A program made the position numbers and the translations under genes. A DNA stretch of 64,000 nucleotides, taken from assembly GCF_010725725.1 (NCBI RefSeq), contig NZ_AP022599.1, forward strand, positions 1,736,001-1,800,000, in the 5' to 3' direction. Within the stretch, counting starts at the first letter, position 1; each line of letters opens with the position of its first letter. Origin of the DNA: Mycolicibacterium pulveris. Its GTDB lineage: Bacteria > Actinomycetota > Actinomycetes > Mycobacteriales > Mycobacteriaceae. This document shows positions 40,593 through 51,585 of this stretch, piece by piece. The notes beneath the pieces were generated by a model that was given only the letters and a program-made list of their open reading frames with translations, made no database searches and was not told where the DNA came from.

Positions 40593-41468
40593 TCAGTTGT
40601 TGTCGCGGGCCCGCGCCGCCGCGGTCCGCAACGTCCGGATGGTGAGCTCGGAGGCGAGGTGGCGCTTGTAGTCCGCGCTGCCCCGCATGTCGCTGACCGG
40701 GTTGCAGGCTTGCGCCGCGCCGCGGCCCGCCTCGGCGAACGTGTCCTCGGTGGCCGGCCGCCCTGCCAGGCCCGCACCGACCTCGGCCAGCGCGGCCGCG
40801 TCGGCGTTCACCGCGGTCAGCCCGAGCCGGGCCGTGCGCAACGTCTCGCCGTCGAGGGTCACCGCCGCGCCGGCGGCGGTCACCGCCCAGTCGCCGACCC
40901 GGCGCTCCACCTTCGAGTAGGCGCTGGAGCTGTGCAGGGCCAGCGGGATCCGGATCTCGGTGAGCAGTTCGTTGTGGGCCAGCGCGGTTTCGTACGGGCC
41001 GGTGAGGAAGTCGTCGATGGCGATCTCACGCTCCCCGGCCGGGCCCCGGGCCACACACACCGCGTCGAGCACGGTGCACACCGTGGTCAGGTCCTCGGCG
41101 GGGTCAGCCTGGCACAGCGAGCCGCCGACCGTGCCGCGGTTGCGCACCACCGGGTCGGCGATCACCTTCTCGGCGTCGCGGAAGATCGGGCACACCGCGG
41201 CCAGCGCGTCGGACTCGAGCGCCTGGCGGTGCCGGGTCATCGCGCCGATGCGCACCAGGGTCGGCTCGACCTCGATATAGCCGAGCTCGGACACCAGGTC
41301 GTTGATGTCGACCAGGTATTCGGGGTTGGCGATGCGCAGCTTCATCATCGGCAACAGGCTGTGGCCGCCCGCGACGACCATCGCCCCGTCGCCGAGGCGA
41401 TCCAGGAGTCCGACGGCGTGGTCGACGCTGGTGGCGCGTTCGTATTCGAAGGGACCGGGGACCTGCAT
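40593..41468 (-). CDS. coxM: CO dehydrogenase medium FAD-binding subunit
   Basis: The 291-residue flavoprotein has the two FAD motifs of the family, AGGHSLLPMMKLR (about 34-46) and RNRGTVGGSLCQADP (about 110-124), and the C-terminal CO_deh_flav_C domain. It is the first gene of the eight-gene cox operon. The 137-base gap to the divergent LysR gene contains an inverted repeat that is the likely operator. Confidence 0.95.
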   Translation of the reverse strand: MQVPGPFEYERATSVDHAVGLLDRLGDGAMVVAGGHSLLPMMKLRIANPEYLVDINDLVSELGYIEVEPTLVRIGAMTRHRQALESDALAAVCPIFRDAEKVIADPVVRNRGTVGGSLCQADPAEDLTTVCTVLDAVCVARGPAGEREIAIDDFLTGPYETALAHNELLTEIRIPLALHSSSAYSKVERRVGDWAVTAAGAAVTLDGETLRTARLGLTAVNADAAALAEVGAGLAGRPATEDTFAEAGRGAAQACNPVSDMRGSADYKRHLASELTIRTLRTAAARARDNN

Positions 41469-41530
41469 GTGATCGTCCTCACACAGTAGGGCTGGGCCCC
41501 CAGTGTGGGCGGCTCTGACCAGGGCGTCAA

Positions 41531-41560
41531 CCGCGAGTTAAGCGATCACTTAAACCGCGG
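41531..41560. promoter_or_regulatory. LysR-type binding site between coxM and the LysR gene
   Basis: CCGCGAGTTAAG and CTTAAACCGCGG are inverted repeats (10 of 12 positions complementary) around CGATCA. The core TTAAG-N6-CTTAA includes the T-N11-A pattern of LysR sites. It lies 62 bases upstream of coxM and 45 upstream of the regulator, suited to control both. Confidence 0.7.
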
Positions 41561-41605
41561 GTCGACCTGCGCCCGGGGGCCGTCTGTCCGACGTAGGCTC
41601 GCGTC

Positions 41606-42583
41606 GTGACCCCGGCTCAGCTGCGCGCCTTCTCGGCCGTCGTCCGACTGGGATCGGTACGCGCGGCCGCCGAGGAGCTCGGCATGTCCGACGCCGGCAT
41701 CTCCATGCACGTGGCCCAACTGCGCAAGGAACTCGACGACCCGTTGTTCTCCAGGACATCGACGGGTCTGGCGTTCACCCCGGGCGGGCTGCGGCTGGCC
41801 AGCCGGGCCGTGGAGATCCTCGGCCTGCAGCAGCAGACGGCGATCGAGGTCACCGAGGCCGCGCACGGCAGGCGGTTGCTGCGCATCGCGGCGTCCAGCG
41901 CCTTCGCCGAGCACGCCGCGCCCGGGCTCATCGAGCTGTTCTCGTCGCGCGCCAAGGACCTCGCGGTGGAGCTGAGCGTGCACCCGGCGAGCCGGTTTCG
42001 GGAGCTGATCGCCTCACGCGCCGTGGACATCGCGCTCGGTCCGGTCGCCGGCGACATCGCCGGGCCCGACGACGGTTCGACGGTGCTGCGGCCGTTCCTG
42101 AACTACCAGATCCTGACGGTGACGGCGCCCAACAACCCGTTGGCGGCGTTCTCGGATTCGGCGCCGCCGCTGTCGGCGCTGCAGGAACAGCAATGGCTGC
42201 TGGGCCCGTCGGCGGGCGGCGCCGACGGCGAGATCGCTTCGATGCTCAGGGATCTCGCGATCCCGGAGGAACAGCAGCGGATCTTCCAAAGCGACGCCGC
42301 CGCGCTGGAGGAGGTGCAGCACGCCGGCGGCGTCAGCCTGGCGATCGGGTTCGCCGTCGGCAAGGATCTGGCCGCGGGCCGGCTGGTCCAGGTCAAGGGC
42401 CCGCGGCTGCAACGGCCCGGCGAGTGGTGCGCGATGACGTTGTCGCCGTCGGCGCGCCAGCCCGCCGCGTCCGAACTCGTCCGGTTCATCACCACACCGC
42501 GATGCACGCAGGCGATGCTGCGCGGCGCCGGGGTCGGTGTGACACGGTTTCGGCCCAAGATCCACGTCACGCTCTGGAGCTAG
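41606..42583 (+). CDS. LysR-family transcriptional regulator of the cox operon (Rv0377 homologue)
   Basis: The 325-residue protein has the N-terminal LysR helix-turn-helix (MTPAQLRAFSAVVRLGSVRAA, then AQLRKELDDPLFSR) and a periplasmic-binding-like effector domain. Divergent placement from coxMSL and the intervening palindrome suggest it activates CO dehydrogenase genes. The effector is unknown. The GTG at 41606 follows TAGGCT by 6 bases, so the transcript may be leaderless. It overlaps the end of the convergent nhaA by 17 bases. Confidence 0.92.
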   Translation: MTPAQLRAFSAVVRLGSVRAAAEELGMSDAGISMHVAQLRKELDDPLFSRTSTGLAFTPGGLRLASRAVEILGLQQQTAIEVTEAAHGRRLLRIAASSAFAEHAAPGLIELFSSRAKDLAVELSVHPASRFRELIASRAVDIALGPVAGDIAGPDDGSTVLRPFLNYQILTVTAPNNPLAAFSDSAPPLSALQEQQWLLGPSAGGADGEIASMLRDLAIPEEQQRIFQSDAAALEEVQHAGGVSLAIGFAVGKDLAAGRLVQVKGPRLQRPGEWCAMTLSPSARQPAASELVRFITTPRCTQAMLRGAGVGVTRFRPKIHVTLWS

Positions 42584-44423
42584 CGGCGGCCTCCAACGCG
42601 CGGATCAGGCTGGCGGAGTCCCATGGACCCTTGTGCCGCTTGCCGTTGATGAAGAACGTCGGGGTCGCGTTGAGGTCCATCTCCTCGGCGTCCTGCGCGT
42701 CGTCGGTCACCCGGTGCAGCACCTTGGACGGCTGCACGCGGACGTCCTGGTCGAACTGCTCGATGTCGCAGCCTGCGGCCACCGCGTAGCGGTACATGTC
42801 CGACCACTCCAAATCGTCCTGGTGGCCGAACAGTTCGCGGCCCATCGCCCAGAACCTGCCCTGCAGCGCGGCCGCCTCGCTGGCCCGCGCGGCGTCGTAG
42901 GCGCGCGGGTGTTCCCGCTCCAACGGGAAGTGCCGCCACACGTAGCACAACCGGTTGCCGAAATGGGCGATGACTTCGTCGATGGCGCCGGTGGCGCGGC
43001 TGCAGAACGGGCACTCGAAATCGCCGTACTCCACCAGGGTCAGCGAAGCGTCGGGGTTGCCGCGGATATGGTCGCGCTCCGGGTCGATCGGTCGAATCAT
43101 CTTGAGCCCGACTGGATCTGGTGGGCTGAGCCAGTCGGTGACCCGGAATATCGCCCAGCCGAGGGTGAACGCCACCAACGACGCGGCCAGTACACCGATG
43201 CGGGCCTGATCCTGGCGGGCGGGATCGTCGATCGCGATGTCGACGATGAAAAGCGAGATGGTGAACCCGATTCCGGACAGCGCGGCACCGCCGGCCAGCC
43301 GCTTGACGGTCAGCCCGGGCGCCAGCCGCCCGAAACCGGTGCGGCGCATGAACCACGTCGCACCGGTGATGCCGACGAACTTGCCGAGCACCAACCCGGC
43401 GATGATGCCCCAGGTCAACGACGACCCGAACGCCTCGGCCAGGCTGGCGGCGTCGAGGTGCACACCGGCGTTGACCAACGCGAACAGCGGCAGCACGAAA
43501 TATGACACGTACGGCCCGAAGTCGGTCTGCAGCCGCTCGTTGATCGAGATCGACTCCCGCAGCCGACGCGCCGCGGTGCGGGCATATCGCGAGTTCGGTG
43601 ACTGCCGAAACGCCCGGATCACCCCGATCGCCTGCTCGACGCGCTGACGTTCAGGGGTGAAGACGGGGATCAGCAACGCGACGGCGACACCCGCCAGTGT
43701 CGGGTGAATTCCCGCAACGGCCAACGCCACCCACAGCGCGAAGCCGAGCACCGCGTACGCCGGCCCGCGCGCCGCGGGCAGAAACCGCACCATCGCGATC
43801 GCGGCGATCAGCGCCACCGCCAGCATCAGCGGCAGCACCTGGATGCGGTCGGAGTAGAACACCGCGATGACGATCAGTGCGCCGACGTCGTCGACCACGG
43901 CCAGGGTCAGCAGGAACAGCCGAAGCCTGCCGGGGAATTTCGGTTTGATGATGGCCAGCGCGCCGACCAGGAACGCGGTGTCGGTGGAGATCACCACGCC
44001 CCAGGCGTGCGCGTTGTCCCCGGAGGAGTTGACAAGGACGAAGATGAGCGCGGGCAGGACCAGCCCGGCGAGCGCGGCGACGACGGGCACCGCCGCGCGC
44101 GAGCGCTCGGTGAGCTCGCCGATCGTGAACTCGCGCGTGACTTCGAGCCCGACGAGGAAGAAGAAGAACGTCATCAGGCCGTCGTTCACCAGGTGTTTGA
44201 CGGTCAGCTCGAAATGGTCGGCCCCGAGGGTGAGCCCGATGTGGGTGTCCAGCAACGCCCAATAGCTGCCGTCCCACGGCGAATTCGCCCAGAGGATGGC
44301 CAACAGGGTGAACGCCAGCAGCAGGGCCGCTGCGGTGTTCTCACCGGTCCGTGACGCCCTGCCTTCGCGGTTGAACCGCGAAGGCAGCAGGCGGACGATC
44401 CGCGGTGCCGGTCCGGCGGTCAC
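42567..44423 (-). CDS. nhaA: Na+/H+ antiporter NhaA fused to a DsbA/thioredoxin-like domain
   Basis: The first ~430 residues are NhaA: GLMTFFFFLVGLEVTREF, VISTDTAFLVGAL, the ion-binding Asp pair in LTLAVVDDVGALIVIAV, and the GIGFTISLFI helix. After a linker (WLSPPDPVGLKMIRPID) a DsbA-like domain follows with CPFC (Cys471-Cys474, VEYGDFECPFCSR), YVWRHFPL and a cis-Pro loop ATPTFFINGKRHKGPW. Such fusions are known in actinobacteria; the thioredoxin part may bind or regulate the antiporter. The GTG at 44423 was preferred because it gives a GTGA overlap with the GH76-like stop; an ATG at 44462 is possible. Confidence 0.92.
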   Translation of the reverse strand: MTAGPAPRIVRLLPSRFNREGRASRTGENTAAALLLAFTLLAILWANSPWDGSYWALLDTHIGLTLGADHFELTVKHLVNDGLMTFFFFLVGLEVTREFTIGELTERSRAAVPVVAALAGLVLPALIFVLVNSSGDNAHAWGVVISTDTAFLVGALAIIKPKFPGRLRLFLLTLAVVDDVGALIVIAVFYSDRIQVLPLMLAVALIAAIAMVRFLPAARGPAYAVLGFALWVALAVAGIHPTLAGVAVALLIPVFTPERQRVEQAIGVIRAFRQSPNSRYARTAARRLRESISINERLQTDFGPYVSYFVLPLFALVNAGVHLDAASLAEAFGSSLTWGIIAGLVLGKFVGITGATWFMRRTGFGRLAPGLTVKRLAGGAALSGIGFTISLFIVDIAIDDPARQDQARIGVLAASLVAFTLGWAIFRVTDWLSPPDPVGLKMIRPIDPERDHIRGNPDASLTLVEYGDFECPFCSRATGAIDEVIAHFGNRLCYVWRHFPLEREHPRAYDAARASEAAALQGRFWAMGRELFGHQDDLEWSDMYRYAVAAGCDIEQFDQDVRVQPSKVLHRVTDDAQDAEEMDLNATPTFFINGKRHKGPWDSASLIRALEAAASSRA

Positions 44424-45520
44424 GTCTGGGAGACGGCGTGCGCGGCTTCCATCAACATCCACCCCGACAGCTGCACCGAGAGATCACGCTCGGGCACCTC
44501 TGAGGCGTTGACGGCGCCCTCGACGAACTGTGCCTCTTTGCTTGCAGCCGTTGGTAACTCGGCGATGCGGTCCCAGAACGTGCCGAACAGCGGTAGCCCG
44601 TCGACGGTTTGGCGGTTGTTCCAGGCGGCCTGCGCGGAATCCAGCACCAGGGCCTTGGCGGTGTCCCGCGCCGCCGCGTCCCGCGAGTCGTTTCGCGGCA
44701 ACATGGTGACGACCAACGCGAGGTAGCGGGCCAAAATTCCGTCGAACAGCCCGCCGTCGCCGCCGCCCGCGCCGCGGATCACCCCGCCCGGCGCCATGTG
44801 CTCCTTGACCGCGGCGACCAGCCGATGCACCCGCGCGGCGTGCTCCGGGTCGTCGGTGCGCGCCGCGAGCTCGGTTTCCAGCCCGAGCACCACGCCCTGG
44901 CAGTAGGTGTACTGGGCCCGCACCAGGGAGCCGGCCTTGATGCCGTCGAACACCAGGTGGGTATCCGGGTCGATCAGCGTCTCCTCGATCCAGTCGGCCA
45001 TCTGCTGTGCGCGCCGCAGCCGGTCGTCGTAGCGGGCCAGGAAGATGCCCGCCGGACCGTTGGCCGGGGCGTTGAAGAACTGGTCTTGTTTGCGCCAGGG
45101 GATGCCGCCGCCGTCCTCGGGCACCCACGCGTTGACGAACTGTTCGGCCAGCTTCTTCTGCGCCTTGGCCGTGTGAACACCGGCCAGCCGCTGGGCGCGC
45201 TCCAGCGCCAGGGCCAGCCAGGCCATGTCGTCGTAGTAGTCGTTGACCCAGCCGGTGTTTCGCAGCCGGTGCGCCCGGATCTGGTGGCGGATCTTCTTCT
45301 GCCGCTCGGGACGGGGATCGCGCACCTGCGCGTCGACGAGGTTGTCGATCAGGTGGGCCTGCCACCAGTAGTGCCAGGTGCCGAACCACCGGTGGCCGCG
45401 CGCCGCCGGCCAGGCGACCACACCCAGTTGGGTGCCCGGCAGTCCCCACAACCGTTTGAGATGGCGTTTCTCGATCGCGGCTTCGGAGCTGGCGGCGCGG
45501 TTGGCCCAAAGCTGGTCCAT
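44420..45520 (-). CDS. GH76-like glycoside hydrolase (alpha-1,6-mannanase family)
   Basis: The 366-residue (alpha/alpha)6-type protein has WVNDYYDDMAWLALAL, the adjacent-Asp catalytic pair typical of GH76, plus TWHYWWQAHLIDNLVD and LVRAQYTYCQGVVLG. GH76 enzymes cleave alpha-1,6-mannan, the backbone present in mycobacterial lipomannan and LAM. No signal peptide is seen from the ATG at 45520, so it would act in the cytoplasm or need another export route. It lies 14 bases after the RNA methyltransferase gene and overlaps nhaA. Confidence 0.82.
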   Translation of the reverse strand: MDQLWANRAASSEAAIEKRHLKRLWGLPGTQLGVVAWPAARGHRWFGTWHYWWQAHLIDNLVDAQVRDPRPERQKKIRHQIRAHRLRNTGWVNDYYDDMAWLALALERAQRLAGVHTAKAQKKLAEQFVNAWVPEDGGGIPWRKQDQFFNAPANGPAGIFLARYDDRLRRAQQMADWIEETLIDPDTHLVFDGIKAGSLVRAQYTYCQGVVLGLETELAARTDDPEHAARVHRLVAAVKEHMAPGGVIRGAGGGDGGLFDGILARYLALVVTMLPRNDSRDAAARDTAKALVLDSAQAAWNNRQTVDGLPLFGTFWDRIAELPTAASKEAQFVEGAVNASEVPERDLSVQLSGWMLMEAAHAVSQT

Positions 45521-45534
45521 GGTTCGATCCTGCC

Positions 45535-46176
45535 TTACCAGGCGTTGGAAAGGTCCGCGTGTTGGGTGATCCAGGTGTGCATGGCGATGCCGGCGGCGAC
45601 CGCGGCGTTGATGCTGCGGGTGGATCCGAACTGGGCGATCGACACGGTCAGCGCCGCCCCCGCCTTGGCGTCGTCGGTGATACCGGGCCCCTCCTGCCCG
45701 AAGATCATCAGGGCGGTGCGCGGCAGCGACGCGTGTTCGATGCGCGCGGCACCCGGCACGTTGTCGACGGCGACGACGGTCAGGCCGGCGTCGGCGGCGA
45801 ACGCCAGCAGGTCTGCGGTGGTGTCGTGGTGACGCAGCCGTTGGTAGCGGTCGGTCACCATGGCGCCGCGCCGGTTCCAGCGGCGTCGCCCGACGATGTG
45901 CACGGTGTCGACCGCGAACGCGTTGGCGGTGCGTACGACGGAGCCGATGTTGGCGTCGTTGCCGAAGTTCTCGATGGCGATGTGGAGCGAGTGTCTGCGC
46001 TCGTCGATGTCGGCGATGATCGCCTCGCGCGTCCAATAGCGGTACGCGTCAACGACATTGCGGGTGTCACCCTCACGCAGCAGCGTGGGGTCGTAGCGAT
46101 CGTCGTCGGGCGGCGGACCCTGCCACGGCCCCACCCCCGGGCGCCGGCCCCATTCGGTCGGGCCCGGCTCAGTCAT
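45535..46176 (-). CDS. SpoU/TrmH-family RNA 2'-O-methyltransferase (Rv0380c homologue)
   Basis: The 213-residue SPOUT protein shows motif 1 NFGNDANIGSVVRTANAF, motif 2 MIFGQEGPGI and motif 3 IAQFGSTRSINAAVAAGIAMH, which form the SAM-binding knot. The target RNA is unknown. It has a ~35-residue disordered N-terminal extension. Its start overlaps the end of the lipoprotein gene by 8 bases. Confidence 0.92.
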   Translation of the reverse strand: MTEPGPTEWGRRPGVGPWQGPPPDDDRYDPTLLREGDTRNVVDAYRYWTREAIIADIDERRHSLHIAIENFGNDANIGSVVRTANAFAVDTVHIVGRRRWNRRGAMVTDRYQRLRHHDTTADLLAFAADAGLTVVAVDNVPGAARIEHASLPRTALMIFGQEGPGITDDAKAGAALTVSIAQFGSTRSINAAVAAGIAMHTWITQHADLSNAW

Positions 46177-47065
46177 CGACGGTCCACAGTCCGGCGTGGG
46201 TGCCGATCACCGACACGGTGCTGTACAACAGCGCCTGGTTGATTTCGCCCTGCGGGCACAGCGATACCCGGATCTGCACCGCGTCGCGAGACGCGTCGGG
46301 CAGCACCAGCATCGAGGCGCCGTAGACGTCGCAGGCGTGGCTGAGTCCCGGTGCGGGCAGCGACGGCGACACCAGCACCATCGTCGGGCCGCCCCGGCGC
46401 AGCGAGGCTTCCCGGTATTGCTCTGCCAGCCCGCTGATCTCGAGCCCGAGCAGCATGTAGCCGTTGCCCTGGAAGGCGTTCGGGTCGCCGAGCGCGGCCG
46501 GGCCGAGCATCGCGCCGTCGGCATTGAACGCATCGATGCTCGTCGTCTTGATCGACAGGCCGGTCTCGTTGTCCTTGGTCGGGGGCAACCCGACCGGAAA
46601 GGCCGCGGGATACGCCGTCGTCGTCCCTGCGATCCGGTCCTGCGGCGAGTACACGTAGACCCCGCGCACCTGGACCAGGTCCCGGTGTGGGCCCAGGCAC
46701 ACCGTGCCCGACATCCGGTCCGGTGTTGACGATACCGGTTGCAGCGCAAGGTTTGTCACGTCGCGGCAGCCGCCGATCGCGTTGGCCTCGATGGGATGCG
46801 CCAGGGCGCCGTAGAGGCCGAACCTGACGTCCTCGGGTTCGGCGTGCGGGGCGTCGGGCTGTGCCGGTGCCGCGTCGACGTCGACGAGCACGTGGTCGCC
46901 CTCCACCCGGAGGTTGGACACCGACATGTTCCAGCCCAGCACCGCAAGCGATTCGCCCACGGCGGCGGTCAGCGCGCCGTAGGGGGACTGGAGGCGGTCG
47001 TCACCGGAACACGCTGAGGCTGCGACGAGAACAATCGCCGCCAGCGTCGCGGTCAGCGCGCGCAC
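46169..47065 (-). CDS. Probable lipoprotein, unknown function (Rv0381c-like position)
   Basis: The 298-residue product begins with a signal peptide ending in LVAASACSG, a plausible though not canonical lipobox (Cys19). Further Cys occur in GGCRDV, GTVCLG, HACDVYG and VSLCPQG, suggesting disulfides outside the cell. I do not recognise the fold. It lies just upstream of the RNA methyltransferase gene, as in M. tuberculosis. The ATG at 47065 is 12 bases from the SDR stop. Confidence 0.75.
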   Translation of the reverse strand: MRALTATLAAIVLVAASACSGDDRLQSPYGALTAAVGESLAVLGWNMSVSNLRVEGDHVLVDVDAAPAQPDAPHAEPEDVRFGLYGALAHPIEANAIGGCRDVTNLALQPVSSTPDRMSGTVCLGPHRDLVQVRGVYVYSPQDRIAGTTTAYPAAFPVGLPPTKDNETGLSIKTTSIDAFNADGAMLGPAALGDPNAFQGNGYMLLGLEISGLAEQYREASLRRGGPTMVLVSPSLPAPGLSHACDVYGASMLVLPDASRDAVQIRVSLCPQGEINQALLYSTVSVIGTHAGLWTVDD

Positions 47066-47077
47066 GTACGATCGGCT

Positions 47078-47866
47078 CTAGGTTCTATCCCGGCCACGGC
47101 CAACAACTTTCGTCATGGCCCGCACCAGCCTGCGGGGCACCAGGCGGCCTCCGGTGGTGAGCACCTTGTACTGCAGACCGGGAACGATCACGACCCTGTT
47201 GCGCTTGGCGTCCTTGGCGATGTGGGCCATCGTTTCGCGCACCACGTCGTCGACCTCCAGCCACAGAATCGACGGGGTGCCGCTCATCTCGATCCCGGCG
47301 CGCTGATGGAACTCGGTGCGGACGAACCCCGGGCACAGCGCATACACGCCGACGCCGGTGCCGCCCAGCCCGTTGGCCAACCCTTCGGAGAACGCGACCA
47401 CCCAGGCCTTCGATGCCGAGTACGTCGACCCGCGTCCGGGCAGCAGCCCGGCGACGCTGGCGACGTTGATCACGGTGCCGTGGTGCGCGTCGAGCATCGC
47501 GGGCAGCGCGGCGTGGGTGAGCTGCATGACCGCGGTGACGTTGACGTCGAGCTGTGCCTGCAGCAGCTCGTAGTCGGCGGTCCAGAACTCGCCGGAGGTG
47601 CCGAAGCCCGCGTTGTTGACCAGCACCTGCACCCCGGCGGCGAGCCGGTCGGCCACCTTGGCCCGGTCGGCCGCCTCGGCCAGATCCGCGACGATCACCT
47701 CGACCTGCGCACCGGCCTCGTCGTGCAGCTCGGCGGCCAGGCGCTCCAGGCGCGCAGCGTCCCTGGCGACCAGGACCAGGTCGTAGCCGTCGGCGGCGTA
47801 GCGGCGGGCGAATCCCGCGCCGAGACCCGATGTCGGTCCAGTGATCAGCGCGACAGGACGGGACAT
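47078..47866 (-). CDS. Short-chain dehydrogenase/reductase
   Basis: The 262-residue SDR has TGPTSGLG (about 9-16), NNAGFG (about 86-91), VASVAG with the catalytic Ser, and YSASK (Tyr/Lys). The C-terminus (VLTTGGRLVPRRLVRAM) resembles SDRs acting on fatty acyl or ketone groups. The substrate is unknown. In M. tuberculosis pyrE (Rv0382c) occupies this place between the Rv0381c- and Rv0383c-like genes. Confidence 0.9.
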   Translation of the reverse strand: MSRPVALITGPTSGLGAGFARRYAADGYDLVLVARDAARLERLAAELHDEAGAQVEVIVADLAEAADRAKVADRLAAGVQVLVNNAGFGTSGEFWTADYELLQAQLDVNVTAVMQLTHAALPAMLDAHHGTVINVASVAGLLPGRGSTYSASKAWVVAFSEGLANGLGGTGVGVYALCPGFVRTEFHQRAGIEMSGTPSILWLEVDDVVRETMAHIAKDAKRNRVVIVPGLQYKVLTTGGRLVPRRLVRAMTKVVGRGRDRT

Positions 47867-47880
47867 GCCTAAGAGGGTAC

Positions 47881-48720
47881 TTACCGCTGGTAATGCGGCG
47901 ACTGCCGTCCGTTGCGCGCCGACGGCGGCCGCCGGGCACCCTCAGGACGGGCGGGGGGCGGAGCGTAACGGCCCGCTTCCGGGCGCCCCGCGACCGGTTC
48001 CGCGCGTCCCGGTGCCGGTTCGGCGCGGCCCGGGGGCGCGGGGGCCAGCGGGCGACTGGGTGAGCCGCTGCGGCGGGCAAGCGGGACTTGGCCGCCCTGG
48101 GCGGTGGTCTGCGGCGTCGGCGGCAGCACCCGCAGCAGGTCGTTGAACTGCCGCACCGTGCGCAGCCCCTCGTCCCACTGGGCGCGGGTGCTGGTGACCG
48201 GCATCGACACCAGCGTCCAGTGCTCCTCGTTCCACATGATCTCCGCGCAGTCGGGGGCGGTGTGGGCGAACGTCACCATCCGCCGGTCACACGCGCGCCG
48301 CGCGGCGTCGAGGTTGGTCGAGTAGACCATGCGCGGGCCGATCGCGCCGAGCAGCCAGATGTCATTCTCCCGCGGCTCTTTGATCCCCTTGAGGCGCAGG
48401 TCGACGACCACGTTGGTGCCCACCTTGCGGTGCAGCGCGATCACGGTCGCGACGTCCTCGAGGTCGAAGATGAACACCGCCTCGCCGCGGATCTGACCGA
48501 GCACCACGTTCTTGGCGGTCACCTCCCCGACCGTCGACATCACGCCGCGTTTCCACCGCTTGAGGATGTCCGCCGATTCGTGCTCGTAGTCGAACCCGTG
48601 CGACTTGGCCCACGACTTGCGTCGCCTGCCCAGCCCGCGCCGACGGTCGATGTCGACATACAGCAGCACCGCCGCACCCACGAAGCAGAGTGCGGACAGC
48701 GTGAACCAAAGCGGCACCAT
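47881..48720 (-). CDS. Single-pass membrane protein, Rv0383c homologue
   Basis: The 279-residue protein starts with a membrane helix (MVPLWFTLSALCFVGAAVLLYVDI), then a ~190-residue cytoplasmic domain (SWAKSHGFDYEHESADILKRW and further), and ends in a Pro/Arg-rich disordered tail (PAPPGRAEPAPGRAEPVAGRP). Function is unknown; the M. tuberculosis protein has a similar layout. The ATG at 48720 was chosen because the helix begins there. Confidence 0.82.
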   Translation of the reverse strand: MVPLWFTLSALCFVGAAVLLYVDIDRRRGLGRRRKSWAKSHGFDYEHESADILKRWKRGVMSTVGEVTAKNVVLGQIRGEAVFIFDLEDVATVIALHRKVGTNVVVDLRLKGIKEPRENDIWLLGAIGPRMVYSTNLDAARRACDRRMVTFAHTAPDCAEIMWNEEHWTLVSMPVTSTRAQWDEGLRTVRQFNDLLRVLPPTPQTTAQGGQVPLARRSGSPSRPLAPAPPGRAEPAPGRAEPVAGRPEAGRYAPPPARPEGARRPPSARNGRQSPHYQR

Positions 48721-48803
48721 CGCGTTCAGCCTACTGGCAGGAAGGGCCAAATCCCGAACTCGGCCAGATCACAAGACGGTTTTCACGCCATAACCGCGGC
48801 GAA

Positions 48804-48851
48804 ACTGCGGCCAGATCGCATTCCGAACAGAAATCGCGATCTGACCGCAGT
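48804..48851. terminator. 16-bp-stem hairpin after clpB
   Basis: ACTGCGGCCAGATCGC pairs with GCGATCTGACCGCAGT (one G-T wobble position) around a 16-base loop. It begins 12 bases past the clpB stop. There is no U-tract, as is usual for mycobacterial terminators. A related half-site, CGGCCAGATCACAAGACGG, lies at about 48758-48776. Confidence 0.6.
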
Positions 48852-48863
48852 CTCGATGGGCGC

Positions 48864-51410
<2,547 letters not shown>

Positions 51411-51458
51411 GACAGCCTCCATTCGTTGCGAAGGGGTGCAAAAAGCCTTGTCGGGTTG

Positions 51459-51494
51459 TTCAACGCAGTCAAGGTTGAGTCTGTTCCGCTCAAG
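51459..51494 (-). promoter_or_regulatory. clpB control region: HAIR operator (51474-51494) and SigH-type promoter (51459-51487)
   Basis: GTTGAGT-N7-GCTCAAG at 51474-51494 matches the HspR-associated inverted repeat (CTTGAGT-N7-ACTCAAG) except at the first base of each half (plus-strand reading). On the minus strand GGAACA (complement 51482-51487) and GTT (start of GTTGAA, complement 51459-51464) are 17 bases apart, the SigH/SigE-type promoter pattern. The -35 lies inside the operator. In M. tuberculosis clpB is controlled by HspR and SigH. Confidence 0.72.
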
Positions 51495-51585
51495 TATGAA
51501 ATTTTTCGCCGGCTTCGCAGCGCTATCCGCAACACGCCGGTCCCGGCCTCCCGATTCGTGGTGGCTCGTCGGCGACGCTGGACAG

